29,522 nucleotides of DNA from JBDNBY01 sp039767595 (GCA_039767595.1 JBDNBY010000042.1:1-29522), one strand, 5' to 3'. Counted from the first letter of the stretch, positions 7,505 through 16,271 are shown. Numbers and translations: made by a program. Notes: generated by a model not told the origin, from the sequence alone.

Positions 7505-8230
7505 ATGAACAAAATTATGACATCTGTTTTGGCCCTTGGCCTAAGTGCAGGCACGGCCTTTGCGGCGGCCCATGACGTTGTGCGTTTGGGCACCGAGGGC
7601 GCCTACGCTCCGTATAACTTTATCAACGATGCCGGCGAAATTGACGGCTTTGAGCGCGAGCTGGGCGATGAGCTGTGCCAGCGCGCTGAGCTGACCTGTG
7701 AGTGGGTCACAAACGATTGGGATAGCATCATTCCAAACCTGATTTCGGGCAACTACGATGCGATTATTGCCGGCATGTCCGTCACGGATGAGCGCAAAGA
7801 AAAGATCGACTTCACAGCCGAATACACTTTGCCAAGCCCATCGTCCTTTGCCGCAGCAAGCGCGGATGTCGATGTGACCGCGGGTGCCGTGGCCGCACAG
7901 GTCAACACGATCCAAGCGTCGTACTTGGTTGAAAATGGCATTCAGCTGTTGGAATTCGCAACTCCTGAGGAAACAATCGCTGCCGTGCGCAATGGCGAAG
8001 CGGATGCCGTTTTGTCCGACAAAGACTTTCTCGAGGCGATCGTTGCCGAGGACGCGGAGCTCAGCTTTGCAGGCGATGATGTGTATATCGGCGGTGGCAT
8101 CGGAATGGGTGTGCGCAAATCAGACACCGAGCTGCGCGACAAATTCTCAGCCGCGATTGAGTCTATGAAAGCGGATGGATCCTTGAATGCACTGATCACC
8201 AAGTGGTTGCCGGGTTCAGGCACATTCTAA
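7505..8230 (+). CDS. Polar amino acid ABC transporter, periplasmic binding protein
   Basis: This family 3 solute-binding protein of 241 residues captures the substrate in the periplasm and delivers it to the permeases. The signal peptide covers residues 1-20 (MNKIMTSVLALGLSAGTAFA), with cleavage expected before AAHD. The mature protein begins with the family pattern VRLGTEGAYAPYNF and carries FERELGDELC and AGMSVTDERKEKIDFTAEY, the usual first-lobe signature. A second-lobe DAVLSDKDFL segment matches the common DA...D pattern. Cysteines at 59 and 65 could form a disulphide. The strong ribosome site AAGGAGAT precedes the ATG. A terminator-like hairpin directly after the gene would make binding protein more abundant than the permeases. 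Likely ligands are polar or basic amino acids or opine-like compounds; I cannot choose among them. Confidence 0.94.
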   Translation: MNKIMTSVLALGLSAGTAFAAAHDVVRLGTEGAYAPYNFINDAGEIDGFERELGDELCQRAELTCEWVTNDWDSIIPNLISGNYDAIIAGMSVTDERKEKIDFTAEYTLPSPSSFAAASADVDVTAGAVAAQVNTIQASYLVENGIQLLEFATPEETIAAVRNGEADAVLSDKDFLEAIVAEDAELSFAGDDVYIGGGIGMGVRKSDTELRDKFSAAIESMKADGSLNALITKWLPGSGTF

Positions 8231-8248
8231 ATTAACGATGTACGTTCT

Positions 8249-8282
8249 ATGAGCCGCGCGATCCCTGCGCGGCTCATTTTTT
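8249..8282 (+). terminator. Terminator-like hairpin between binding-protein and permease genes
   Basis: ATGAGCCGCGC (8249-8259) pairs perfectly with GCGCGGCTCAT (8267-8277) around a 7-base loop and is followed by a run of six T's. This is a strong intrinsic terminator or processing hairpin inside an operon, 18 bases after the binding-protein stop and six bases before the permease start. It probably lowers permease expression relative to the binding protein. Confidence 0.85.
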
Positions 8283-8288
8283 GATGGG

Positions 8289-9185
8289 GTGGGCGGATCC
8301 ATTTTCGAGTATTGTGTAAATCCAGATAGTCTGAGCACGTTCAAATGGCTGTCGTGTTATATGACAACGCCAAAGCATGCGCAGCTCTATTGGTCGTTTC
8401 TGACGGTGTTTGCCCTATTGGCCTGCACGGTGCCGGTGACCATGGCCTTTGGGTTTTTGGCGGCGCTGGGCGCGCGGGCCAAGGGGCTGTTGCCACGTTG
8501 GTTGGGACAGGGCTATATCGCGATTGTGCGCGGCGTGCCCGATATTGCCTATTTCCTCTTTTTTATCATTGCGCTCGATCAGCTGATTGAAATTGTCCGC
8601 CACGAAGTCAAATGCCCCGGATGGACCGAGGCGATCTGGCAGGGCGATGATTTCGTCGTCTGCCCGCAGGCTAAGATGCCGCTTAATTCCGCCGACGCCT
8701 GGGTGCATGACGCCTATTCCTTTGCCTTGGCGGTGCTGACGTTTTCCATCGTCTTTGGCGCCTTTGCGGCCAATACGCTCTATGGTGCGATGCGGGCCGT
8801 GCCCAAATCCCAAATCGAAGCGGCCCAAGCCTATGGGATGAGCGAGGCGCAAATCTTTCGCCGGATCATTCAGCCTCAGATGTGGGTCTATGCCCTGCCG
8901 GGACTGTCGAATTTATGGATGATTATGATCAAGGCGACGCCGTTGCTCTTTCTACTTGGGATCGAGGATATTGTGTACTGGGCGCGCGAGTTGGGCGGCA
9001 CGGCCAACCCACGGTTCACGGCCTATCCACATGGGGATTGGCGGATTTATTATTTTGGCTTTTTGTTGGTGTTCTACATTGGGTTTACGATGCTCTCTGA
9101 GCGGTTCTTTAACCGTTTGATGCGCAAAGTGACCCGTGGCCAAGCCACCGCAGGGCGCGACGGGCGTGTTGGAGGGTTTTTATGA
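8289..9185 (+). CDS. Polar amino acid ABC transporter, permease (HisQ-like, 298 aa)
   Basis: This is an inner-membrane permease of the HisQM family. Hydrophobic segments are visible near residues 34-58, 76-96, 141-163, 198-222 and 251-270. The cytoplasmic EAA loop is EAAQAYGMSEAQIFRRIIQPQ (residues 178-198), which contacts the ATPase. The GTG start at 8289 gives the N-terminus FEYCVNPDS...WLSCYMTTPKH, which I recognise from related roseobacter permeases, so I keep it although no good ribosome site is visible. An ATG five bases earlier is closed by an early stop. A hydrophilic insert of about 40 residues between the second and third membrane segments contains two cysteines (KCPGW, VVCPQ). The gene overlaps the next permease by ATGA. 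Confidence 0.92.
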   Translation: MGGSIFEYCVNPDSLSTFKWLSCYMTTPKHAQLYWSFLTVFALLACTVPVTMAFGFLAALGARAKGLLPRWLGQGYIAIVRGVPDIAYFLFFIIALDQLIEIVRHEVKCPGWTEAIWQGDDFVVCPQAKMPLNSADAWVHDAYSFALAVLTFSIVFGAFAANTLYGAMRAVPKSQIEAAQAYGMSEAQIFRRIIQPQMWVYALPGLSNLWMIMIKATPLLFLLGIEDIVYWARELGGTANPRFTAYPHGDWRIYYFGFLLVFYIGFTMLSERFFNRLMRKVTRGQATAGRDGRVGGFL

Positions 9186-9952
9186 GCTGTCTTCAAACCA
9201 TCCAAGATTATGCCCTACGCTCAATTGGTATGGGCGAGCGGCTATTGCCGCGTGCGGATATCACTTTGTGCGAGCAGTTTACGCTGATCGGGTCGGGCAT
9301 GATTTGGAATGTCTATTACGGCGTGCTTGCGCTGAGCCTTGGGTTTTTCTTGGCAGTGCTGATTGCCGTGGGCAAAACCGTGGACAACCCTGTGCTGCGC
9401 GGCGCATCGAATGGGTTTGTGATGGTGTTCCGATCCTCGCCGTTGTTTATTCAGTTTTTCTTTGGCTATTTGCTCTTTTTAGAGGTGAAGCAGATCTACC
9501 CGATGCTGCAACCGTTGACGGCGGCAGCCATTGGGGCGTTGATCGTCCTATTCCTCAATACGGCGGCCTACACAGCCGAGATTTTCTATGGCGCGTTAAA
9601 GTCCATTCCGCGCGGCGATATCGAGGCAGCCGATGCCTATGGCATGAGCGGGTTTTCCAAGTTTCGCCGGATCGTCTTTCCGACAATGCTGCGTTTGGCA
9701 TGGCCGTCTTATACCAATGAGGCGATCTTTTTGCTGCATGGGACGACTTTGGTGTTTTTCTCAGGCTTTCCCGTGCGCGGGCAGCGCGGCGATGCGCTCT
9801 ATTACGCGAGCTATTTTGCCGATAAGACCTTTAATCCCTTTGTGCCCTATCCCATCATGGCGATGTACTATGTGATGTTAGTGCTGATTGTGATCGCGGT
9901 CATGGGCCGTATTGGGCGCCGGCTGAGCGCCCATGTGCCGTCAAATCAATAG
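9182..9952 (+). CDS. Polar amino acid ABC transporter, permease (HisM-like, 256 aa)
   Basis: This is the second HisQM-type permease and forms a heterodimer with the preceding product. Hydrophobic helices appear near residues 38-62, 78-98, 108-128 and 216-240. The EAA loop is EAADAYGMSGFSKFRRIVFP (residues 148-167). VFRSSPLFIQFFF matches the FRGTPLLVQ motif of polar amino acid permeases. The N-terminus LRSIGMGERLLPR is characteristic of the alphaproteobacterial subgroup. Its ATG overlaps the preceding stop codon by four bases (ATGA), indicating translational coupling. It is the last gene of the transporter operon and its 3' end overlaps the convergent pseudouridine synthase gene by seven bases. 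Confidence 0.93.
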   Translation: MSCLQTIQDYALRSIGMGERLLPRADITLCEQFTLIGSGMIWNVYYGVLALSLGFFLAVLIAVGKTVDNPVLRGASNGFVMVFRSSPLFIQFFFGYLLFLEVKQIYPMLQPLTAAAIGALIVLFLNTAAYTAEIFYGALKSIPRGDIEAADAYGMSGFSKFRRIVFPTMLRLAWPSYTNEAIFLLHGTTLVFFSGFPVRGQRGDALYYASYFADKTFNPFVPYPIMAMYYVMLVLIVIAVMGRIGRRLSAHVPSNQ

Positions 9953-10527
9953 CGCTCGCGGCGGGCGCGGCGGATGTTAGGGGCGGCCACTTCGCGCCAT
10001 GTGCCCAGTTTGAGATCCTCAAGACTATAGGCCCCAATGGCATAGCGAATAAGCCGCAGCGTCGGCAGGCCCACCGCCGCCGTCATCCGCCGCACTTGGC
10101 GGTTTTTGCCCTCGGTGATGGTCAGGGAAATCCAACTATCGGGCACATTTTTCCGCTCTCGAATGGGCGGAGTGCGGGCCCAGAGCCACGGCGGCGCATC
10201 GCAGCGTTTGACACTGGCCGGGGCCGTCGTGCCATCCTTGAGATCAACCCCTATGCGCAGCTGTGTCAATTGCGCGTCGCTCGGTGTGCCCTCGACCTGA
10301 GCGTAATATGTCTTGGGCATTTTAAACTTTGGATCGGACAGACGCGCCTGCAATTGCCCATCATCGGTCAACAGCAACAGCCCCTCGCTATCGCGATCAA
10401 GGCGCCCAGCGGCATAGACATTCTGAACGTCGATATATTTGGCCAATGTCTCGCGCCCCGCAGCTTCGGCATCTTTGTCCGTAAACTGCGAGAGCACATT
10501 AAAAGGTTTGTTAAACGCAATCAGCAT
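9946..10527 (-). CDS. rluE: Pseudouridine synthase, RluE type (23S rRNA)
   Basis: This RsuA/RluB/E/F-family enzyme isomerises a uridine in rRNA; RluE acts on 23S rRNA (U2457 in E. coli numbering). It has 193 residues and begins MLIAFNKPFNVLSQFTD, directly with the catalytic fold, so the S4 RNA-binding domain of RsuA and RluB is absent, as in RluE. The catalytic aspartate is Asp44 in GRLDRDSEGLLLLT. The C-terminal GKNRQVRRMTAAVG and LRLIRYAIG segments are diagnostic. A longer frame adds 48 residues, but these lie inside the asparaginase gene and look non-homologous. The ATG shares one base with the asparaginase stop (TGATG), so translation is probably coupled. Exact target assignment is from family similarity. 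Confidence 0.9.
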   Translation of the reverse strand: MLIAFNKPFNVLSQFTDKDAEAAGRETLAKYIDVQNVYAAGRLDRDSEGLLLLTDDGQLQARLSDPKFKMPKTYYAQVEGTPSDAQLTQLRIGVDLKDGTTAPASVKRCDAPPWLWARTPPIRERKNVPDSWISLTITEGKNRQVRRMTAAVGLPTLRLIRYAIGAYSLEDLKLGTWREVAAPNIRRARRERY

Positions 10528-11528
10528 CAGCCTAGCAAGCTCGCCACAGGGGCCACCACGCCGGTATCGATATTGCGGCGATTGAGTTGGCGGGCATTCA
10601 TCCGCTTGAGCGTTGCGGGATGATCCGCCTCCAAAACGCCCGCCCGCACCAACAAGGCGGCAATCGCGCATTCACTGCCGCGTGTGGCTCCATCTTCGAT
10701 TTTTAGGGCAATGCCCCATTTCTTTTCGGGAATAATCGCAACAAAGAACCCATCGGCCCCCGTTTTGATTGCAGCGCGGCCGCCCATCGCGCGCATCAAT
10801 TCGGTGCAGGCCCGTCCTTCGCCCGCGACCAAATCGGGATGGCTGACCATAGCATCCACCAACCGCGCCGCTGATCGCGCGGCCAGATCACTGCGATCTT
10901 GGGCCGAGGCATACCATGCCATCGCCCGCGCAATGCCTGTCATTGAGGCGGCATAATTGGGGGCAGAGCATCCATCAATCCCATAGCCTGGCGATGTTTC
11001 TTGAGTGAGGGTTTCAAACGCCTCGCGCCCGGCCTGTTGCACAGGGTGATCGACGGCAATATATTCGGCATCCCCGCCCAAATGTGCATTCAATGTGAGG
11101 AAACCGGCATGTTTGCCTGAGCAATTATTATGCACTTGGCACGCGCTATCGCCCGAACAGATCATGGCGGTGCGGGCCTCTTTGTCATCTGGGATTTGTG
11201 TGCCGCAGCGAAAATCATCATCACTAAGTCCCAGCTCACCGAGCCATGCCGACACGCGGCTTGTGTGAATATGCGCCCCATTGTGCGAGGCGCAGGCCAG
11301 CGCCAGCTCCTCTTTGGTCAGGCCATAGGCATCGGCGGCCCCCGAGGTCAGCAGTGGCAGCGCTTGGATCATTTTTGACGACGAGCGCGGCAAAACCACT
11401 TTATCCGCATCGCCCCATGCCTCAACAATTTGACCGCTGTCATCGACAATGACGGCATGCCCGCGATGGACGCATTCCAAAAATTCACCGCGCCAAACTT
11501 CTGTTAGAATTTCCGCATCCCGTGTCAT
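10527..11528 (-). CDS. L-asparaginase, Rhizobium etli (class 3) type
   Basis: This protein of 333 residues belongs to the asparaginase II family of Rhizobium etli, unrelated to the E. coli enzymes. It would hydrolyse L-asparagine to aspartate and ammonia. The Ser-Lys pair of that family appears as Ser49 and Lys52 in RSSSK. The metal-site residues appear as Cys136 and Lys139 in NNCSGKHAGF and Cys187 in DGCSAPNY; Asp185 is also kept. LVAGEGRACTELM and IKTGADGFF are further family marks. There is no signal peptide, so it is cytoplasmic. AAGGAGAG precedes the ATG. It is the first gene of a two-gene unit with rluE and divergent from the IalB-like gene. The residue roles come from knowledge of the family and were matched by eye. 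Confidence 0.9.
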   Translation of the reverse strand: MTRDAEILTEVWRGEFLECVHRGHAVIVDDSGQIVEAWGDADKVVLPRSSSKMIQALPLLTSGAADAYGLTKEELALACASHNGAHIHTSRVSAWLGELGLSDDDFRCGTQIPDDKEARTAMICSGDSACQVHNNCSGKHAGFLTLNAHLGGDAEYIAVDHPVQQAGREAFETLTQETSPGYGIDGCSAPNYAASMTGIARAMAWYASAQDRSDLAARSAARLVDAMVSHPDLVAGEGRACTELMRAMGGRAAIKTGADGFFVAIIPEKKWGIALKIEDGATRGSECAIAALLVRAGVLEADHPATLKRMNARQLNRRNIDTGVVAPVASLLG

Positions 11529-11669
11529 TTTCTCTCCTTAGCGAGTTTTTGCCAATTGCCTCTTCGCCATTACACATTTTTCGGCTATTATGCCAATCAT
11601 AAGAACGCAAAATGCGTCAAGCCATGCCATCGGGCACCGCTAAGAGCAAATAAAATTGAGGAGGCAGTC

Positions 11670-12185
11670 ATGCGCAAGAGTCTGGGGATGATCATCTGTG
11701 CAGTTACGATGTTAGGCGGATCCGCCTACGCCCAACAGGTCACCAAAGTGGCCGAGCATGAAAAATGGGGCGTCTACGTGAATGAAAATCCGCGCTACTG
11801 CTATGCGGCGTCTCGGCCTGAGGAAACAGTCAACCGCCGCGGCGGCCGTGTTGTCTCGGTCACGCGCGGCGAAATTTTGATGTATGTGACCTATCGTCCC
11901 GATCAAGAGGTCAAGGGTCAAGTGACTTTTACGGGCGGCTATCCCTTTGATCGCAATCGCTCGATCAAACTCGATATCGATGGAGCAGAGCATACGATGT
12001 ACCCCTCGGGTGAATGGGCATGGTTCGAACCCGGCAAAGACGCCGATATGGTTGCACAGTTGAAAAAAGGCGGCAAAGCTACAGTCGTCGGCACCTCCAC
12101 ACGCGGGACCGAGACGACGGATAAGTTTTCATTGATCGGCTTTACGGCTGCGGTCGAAGATGCGGCTAAGCGCTGCGGCCAATAG
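11670..12185 (+). CDS. IalB-family (invasion-associated locus B) secreted protein
   Basis: This is a 171-residue exported protein of the IalB family, named after a Bartonella erythrocyte invasion factor. In free-living roseobacters the role is unknown. The signal peptide runs to about residue 21 (AVTMLGGSAYA, cleavage before QQ). The mature part has W-V-hydrophobic strands (EKWGVYVNENPRYCYA), the family pair of cysteines (Cys48 and Cys169 near the end) and the stretch SLIGFTAAVEDAAKRC seen in related proteins. GAGGAGG upstream marks the ATG. An open frame begins 38 codons earlier, but that part is cysteine- and lysine-rich with no export signal. The gene is divergent from asparaginase and convergent with chrA (6-base gap). 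Periplasmic or envelope location is inferred. Confidence 0.85.
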   Translation: MRKSLGMIICAVTMLGGSAYAQQVTKVAEHEKWGVYVNENPRYCYAASRPEETVNRRGGRVVSVTRGEILMYVTYRPDQEVKGQVTFTGGYPFDRNRSIKLDIDGAEHTMYPSGEWAWFEPGKDADMVAQLKKGGKATVVGTSTRGTETTDKFSLIGFTAAVEDAAKRCGQ

Positions 12186-12191
12186 CGAGAT

Positions 12192-13481
12192 TTACAGATA
12201 CGGGATCTGTGCGCCCCCCCATCCAAGGGCCGCGCAGATCACCAATGTCATGACAATCGCGCTGGGCCGTAGGGCCAACAGAGTCACAGCCACGCCGATC
12301 ATCACGATGCTCCATGGATCGACTGTTGCCATCTGCGGCACCGTCAGGGTCATCGGGCCAATGTGATAGGGTGTCAGCCCCTCGAACATCACGCGCAGAC
12401 CAAACCACACCGACAAATTGATCATCACGCCGACCACAGCTGCCAAAATCCCGCGCAACGCGGCGCGTAGGCGTGGGGATTGATCCAACCTCTCGATATA
12501 GGGCGCGCCCAAGAATACCCATAGGAAGCAGGGTACAAAAGTCGCCCAAAGGGTGACACAGCCCGCGATCAGCCCAGTTGTTATGGACCCTACGCTTAGC
12601 CCTGCCAAGGTGCCAATAAACTGCGTCACAAGGATCAGTGGCCCCGGCGTCGTCTCGGCCAGCCCCAAGGCATTGAGCATATCCTCGGCCGAGACCCAGC
12701 TATGCGTCTCAACCGCCGCTTGGGTCATATAGGCCAGCCCTGCATAGGCGCCGCCAAAACTCACCACCGCGAGTTTTGAAAAATAAAGGCTCAGCTGCCC
12801 ATAGACCGGTGTTCCACCAAATAGGGAAATCAGCACCAGCGGCACCGCCCAAAGACTGCCCCACAAGAGCGCGTCAAACAGGCTTTGGCGCCACTGGATC
12901 GTCGGGGCGACGCGATCCGCTTGATCCGCCTGTGAGGGGCGCCCAGAGAGGAGATAGCCCGCGACCCCAGCGCTGAGGATAACCAATGGGAACGGCGCGT
13001 TGAAAAAGAACAATCCGATAAAGCTGAGGGTCGCGAGTGCGATCGCTGTCAGGCTCGTCAAGTTGCGCCGCGCCATGGTGCGCAGGGCATGAATGACAAT
13101 CCCCAAAACGGCCGCATTGATCCCAGAAAAGAGCGCACTGCCCTGCGCTGTGTGCCCGTATTCAAAATAAAGAAGCGCCAGCGCAAAAATAACCATCGCA
13201 CCGGGCATGATAAACAGCATACCGGCCAACAGCCCACCCCACACACCGCGCAAGCGCCATCCCACATATGTCGCCACTTGCATCGCCTCGGGACCGGGCA
13301 AGAGCATGCAAAACGAGAGCGCATTGAGAAACCGCGCCTCGCTGAGCCATTTCTCATCATCGACGATAACGCGGTGCATCAATGCAATTTGCGCCGCAGG
13401 GCCGCCAAAGGACATCAGACCAATCTTCCCCCACACGGCCCAAAGGCGCCGCCACGATGGGGGGGAGGTGTGATCGGTCAT
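12192..13481 (-). CDS. chrA: Chromate transporter, two-domain ChrA
   Basis: This is an inner-membrane protein of 429 residues from the CHR family, known for chromate efflux. The long form with two homologous halves is present. The first half carries the MSFGGPAAQIALMH motif (about residues 23-36) and LLPGPEAMQVATYVGW. The second half repeats the pattern as AVVSFGGAYAGLAYM and AETTPGPLILVTQFIG. A hydrophilic linker (GRPSQADQADR) separates them. About ten or more hydrophobic helices are evident. The start has only a weak AAGAAG upstream. It is divergent from rlmN, with no chrB regulator nearby. In marine bacteria without obvious chromate exposure the substrate may be another oxyanion such as sulphate; that is open. 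Confidence 0.92.
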   Translation of the reverse strand: MTDHTSPPSWRRLWAVWGKIGLMSFGGPAAQIALMHRVIVDDEKWLSEARFLNALSFCMLLPGPEAMQVATYVGWRLRGVWGGLLAGMLFIMPGAMVIFALALLYFEYGHTAQGSALFSGINAAVLGIVIHALRTMARRNLTSLTAIALATLSFIGLFFFNAPFPLVILSAGVAGYLLSGRPSQADQADRVAPTIQWRQSLFDALLWGSLWAVPLVLISLFGGTPVYGQLSLYFSKLAVVSFGGAYAGLAYMTQAAVETHSWVSAEDMLNALGLAETTPGPLILVTQFIGTLAGLSVGSITTGLIAGCVTLWATFVPCFLWVFLGAPYIERLDQSPRLRAALRGILAAVVGVMINLSVWFGLRVMFEGLTPYHIGPMTLTVPQMATVDPWSIVMIGVAVTLLALRPSAIVMTLVICAALGWGGAQIPYL

Positions 13482-13616
13482 TGCACTATCTTCTTATGTC
13501 ATCTGCGTTATGTGTTAGCACAGGATATATGACAGGCAGATGATGGCGTCACTCTTAGATTGATTTTTTCGTAAGACCCGTGATAGAGCAGCCTTCGCAC
13601 CCAAAGGATACCGCCC

Positions 13617-14804
13617 ATGTCATCGCCCCTGTCCCAATCTGATCCCATCGCACCCGATTACCTGACCGTGCCGCGCAAGCGTCCCGAGGGCAAGAACCTT
13701 GTCGGCATGACGCGTGATGCGATGCGCCAAGCCTTTATCGAGATGGGCACACCTGAGAAACAGGCGAAAATGCGCGTGGGTCAAGTGTGGCAATGGATCT
13801 ATCAAAAAGGCGTGCGCGATTTTGATGTGATGAGCAATTTGGCCAAAGAGTATCGGGCCAAGCTCAAGGAAAACTTCACCATCGACGTGCCAGAGGTCGT
13901 GTCAAAACATGTCTCATCGGACGGGACGCGCAAATATCTGATGCGCATTGCTGGTGGGCACGAAGTCGAGACGGTCTATATCCCCGAAGAGGATCGCGGC
14001 ACGCTATGTGTTTCGTCGCAAGTGGGCTGCACGTTGACATGCTCGTTTTGCCATACGGGCACACAAAAACTCGTGCGCAATCTCACAGCCGGTGAGATCA
14101 TCGGTCAGCTGATGGTTTGCCGTGACGATTTGGGCGAATGGCCCGAAATCGGCCGCGCGCCCAAGGATGAGACACGGCTTTTGTCGAATATCGTGCTTAT
14201 GGGCATGGGGGAGCCGCTTTATAATTTTGACAATGTGCGCGATGCGATGAAAATCGCCATGGATCCCGAGGGGGTCTCGCTGTCGCGGCGTCGGATCACG
14301 CTGTCGACCTCTGGCGTGGTGCCGCAAATTGCCAAAACAGCCGAGGAAATCGGATGCCTTTTGGCGATTTCATTCCACGCCACCACAGATGAGGTGCGCG
14401 ACCAACTCGTGCCAGTGAATAAAAAATGGAACCTTGAAGCGCTCTTGCAATCGCTGCGCGATTATCCGCGCCTCTCTAATTCTGAACGGATTACATTTGA
14501 ATATGTGATGCTCAAAGGGGTCAATGATAGCGACGAAGACGCGCATCGTTTGATCAAATTGATCGAAGGCATTCCTGCGAAAATCAATTTGATCCCCTTT
14601 AACGAATGGCCCGGCGCCCCCTATGAGCGTAGTTCAAACAACCGCATTCACCGTTTTGCCGATATCATCTACAAAGCCGGCTACGCCTCGCCCATTCGCA
14701 CGCCGCGCGGCGAGGATATCATGGCCGCCTGTGGCCAGTTGAAATCCGAGACGGAGCGTGCGCGTAAATCGTCCAAACAAATCGCCGCTGAGGCGGGGCT
14801 CTAG
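13617..14804 (+). CDS. rlmN: Dual-specificity RNA methyltransferase RlmN
   Basis: This radical-SAM enzyme makes 2-methyladenosine at 23S rRNA A2503 and in some tRNAs. The 395-residue product has the cluster motif Cys138-x3-Cys142-x2-Cys145 in CTLTCSFC, the SAM-binding GMGEPLYNFDNV, and the methyl-carrying cysteine as Cys372 in DIMAACGQL. The mono-methylated cysteine pathway therefore appears complete. The N-terminal helical domain (GQVWQWIYQKGV) matches the family. The first 25 residues are a non-conserved extension typical of alphaproteobacteria. AAAGGA upstream marks the start. It is divergent from chrA, and the LysE-family gene begins at the very next base after its stop codon. Confidence 0.97.
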   Translation: MSSPLSQSDPIAPDYLTVPRKRPEGKNLVGMTRDAMRQAFIEMGTPEKQAKMRVGQVWQWIYQKGVRDFDVMSNLAKEYRAKLKENFTIDVPEVVSKHVSSDGTRKYLMRIAGGHEVETVYIPEEDRGTLCVSSQVGCTLTCSFCHTGTQKLVRNLTAGEIIGQLMVCRDDLGEWPEIGRAPKDETRLLSNIVLMGMGEPLYNFDNVRDAMKIAMDPEGVSLSRRRITLSTSGVVPQIAKTAEEIGCLLAISFHATTDEVRDQLVPVNKKWNLEALLQSLRDYPRLSNSERITFEYVMLKGVNDSDEDAHRLIKLIEGIPAKINLIPFNEWPGAPYERSSNNRIHRFADIIYKAGYASPIRTPRGEDIMAACGQLKSETERARKSSKQIAAEAGL

Positions 14805-15431
14805 ATGTTTGCCTATGATCTGCTGCATTGGTCGTCGTTTTTTGGGGCGGCGATTTTATTAGTGCTCTCACCGGGGCCAGATCATATTTTCGTCCTGAGC
14901 ACCGCTTTGAAACAAGGGCGCCGTGCGGGCTATGCGGCGCTGGCGGGGATTGTAACGGGGCTGATGATGCATACGGGGGCCGTGGCCTTTGGTCTGGCCG
15001 CTTTGATCGCGGCCTCGCCCGAGGCGTTTCAAGCGCTCAAATTACTCGGCGGTCTTTATCTGGTGTATTTGGGGATCAAGGCCCTGCGCTCCATGGGGAT
15101 TGATCTGAGCGAGATGGCGCAGCCGCCTCAACACGTGCGCAAGACCTATGCGCAGGGGTTGGGGATCAACATCCTTAATCCCAAAATCGCGATCTTTTTC
15201 CTCGCGTTTTTGCCGCAGTTTGTTGTGATTGACGCCGGTCCCGCATGGGCACAGCTCAGCGTGCACGCCCTCATCATTGTTGCGATGGGCGCGATGTTTC
15301 AAATCATGCTCGTCGAAACGGCGGCGCGGCTGACGCCCTATTTGCGCGCGCGCCCTTGGCTCCCTAGATGGATCGACCGCGGTTTTGGCGGTGTGATGAT
15401 CGCGCTGGGCGGCAAGCTGGCCTTGGGCTAG
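14805..15431 (+). CDS. LysE/RhtB-family amino acid exporter
   Basis: This is an inner-membrane exporter of 208 residues with about six helices (near residues 10-30, 40-66, 68-88, 113-138, 145-170 and 186-206). The family hallmark SPGPDHIFVLSTALKQGRRAG is at residues 23-43, followed by LKLLGGLYLVYLGIKAL (76-92) and the conserved NPKIAIFFLAFLPQF. RhtB relatives export threonine, homoserine or leucine; the substrate here cannot be told. The ATG follows the rlmN stop without a gap, and the GAGGCGGGG in the rlmN end would serve as the ribosome site, so it is co-transcribed with rlmN. It is convergent with the LOG-family gene (9-base gap). Confidence 0.92.
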   Translation: MFAYDLLHWSSFFGAAILLVLSPGPDHIFVLSTALKQGRRAGYAALAGIVTGLMMHTGAVAFGLAALIAASPEAFQALKLLGGLYLVYLGIKALRSMGIDLSEMAQPPQHVRKTYAQGLGINILNPKIAIFFLAFLPQFVVIDAGPAWAQLSVHALIIVAMGAMFQIMLVETAARLTPYLRARPWLPRWIDRGFGGVMIALGGKLALG

Positions 15432-15440
15432 CGCAGGCAA

Positions 15441-16271
15441 CTATAATTTGTCGACTTGCTGTGGCGGGTGCCATGCGTTGATTGCGGCGACGGCCTCTTC
15501 TGCCGTCTCAACAAAAGTGAGCAGGTCGAGGTCTTCGGCCGAAATTGTGCCGTAGCTGGCCAGCACATCCCAATCGATGATCTCATCCCAAAAGGCCTTG
15601 CCAAACAGGATTACGGGCACGGGCTGCATCCGCTGCGTTTGGATCAGTGTGAGCGCTTCGAACAGCTCATCCAGCGTGCCAAAGCCGCCCGGAAACACTG
15701 TGATCGCCGCCGCGCGTAGCAAAAAGTGCATTTTACGAATTGAGAAATAGTGAAAATTAAAGCTCAGCTCGGGCGTCACATAGGCATTGGGCGCCGTTTC
15801 AAAGGGCAACACGATCCCAAGCCCGATAGAGCGGCCACCGGCATCTTGGGCCCCTTTGTTGCCAGCCTCCATCACGCCTGGGCCGCCGCCTGTGACGATC
15901 ACATTGTCGTGGCCGCCGTCCTTTAGGCTGGCCCGTGTGATCAGTTCGGCGAAATGTCGCGCCTCTTCGTAATAGCTGGCCAGTTCGGCCAGTTTTGGCG
16001 TGCGCGCGGTATGGGCGGCCTGCGGCGCAACAATGCGCGCCCCGCCGAACATAACGACTGTGCTATGAACACCCTGCGCATCGAGGATCATCTCTGGTTT
16101 GAGCATCTCCAGTTGCAAGCGCACAGGGCGCAAAGCGTCGTGTTGCAAAAACTCAGGATCATCAAAGGATAATCGATAAGAGGGCGCCATCGTTTGCGGC
16201 GTCTGCGGGACATGACGGACATGATCGCGGTCGGTCTGCGCATCACTGAGAGGCCGGTGTTTGGAGCTCAT
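15441..16271 (-). CDS. LOG-family protein (TIGR00730-like nucleotide phosphoribohydrolase)
   Basis: This cytoplasmic protein has 276 residues and the LOG fold. The two defining motifs are GGGPGVMEAGNKGA (about residues 127-140) and PGGFGTLDELFE (about 193-204), which bind the nucleotide phosphate. Plant and bacterial LOG enzymes release cytokinin bases from AMP conjugates, and other bacterial members (PpnN) hydrolyse nucleotide monophosphates. Size and an N-terminal extension of about 70 residues place it nearer the longer bacterial group, but I cannot settle the substrate. AAGGATTG precedes the ATG. It is divergent from dapD, separated by 116 bases that hold the dapD promoter. Confidence 0.88.
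   Translation of the reverse strand: MSSKHRPLSDAQTDRDHVRHVPQTPQTMAPSYRLSFDDPEFLQHDALRPVRLQLEMLKPEMILDAQGVHSTVVMFGGARIVAPQAAHTARTPKLAELASYYEEARHFAELITRASLKDGGHDNVIVTGGGPGVMEAGNKGAQDAGGRSIGLGIVLPFETAPNAYVTPELSFNFHYFSIRKMHFLLRAAAITVFPGGFGTLDELFEALTLIQTQRMQPVPVILFGKAFWDEIIDWDVLASYGTISAEDLDLLTFVETAEEAVAAINAWHPPQQVDKL

Noticed and set aside
10528..10671. 48-residue N-terminal extension of the RluE-type protein
   Set aside because: The extension is the shifted frame of the asparaginase end; the protein family begins at the ATG at 10527.
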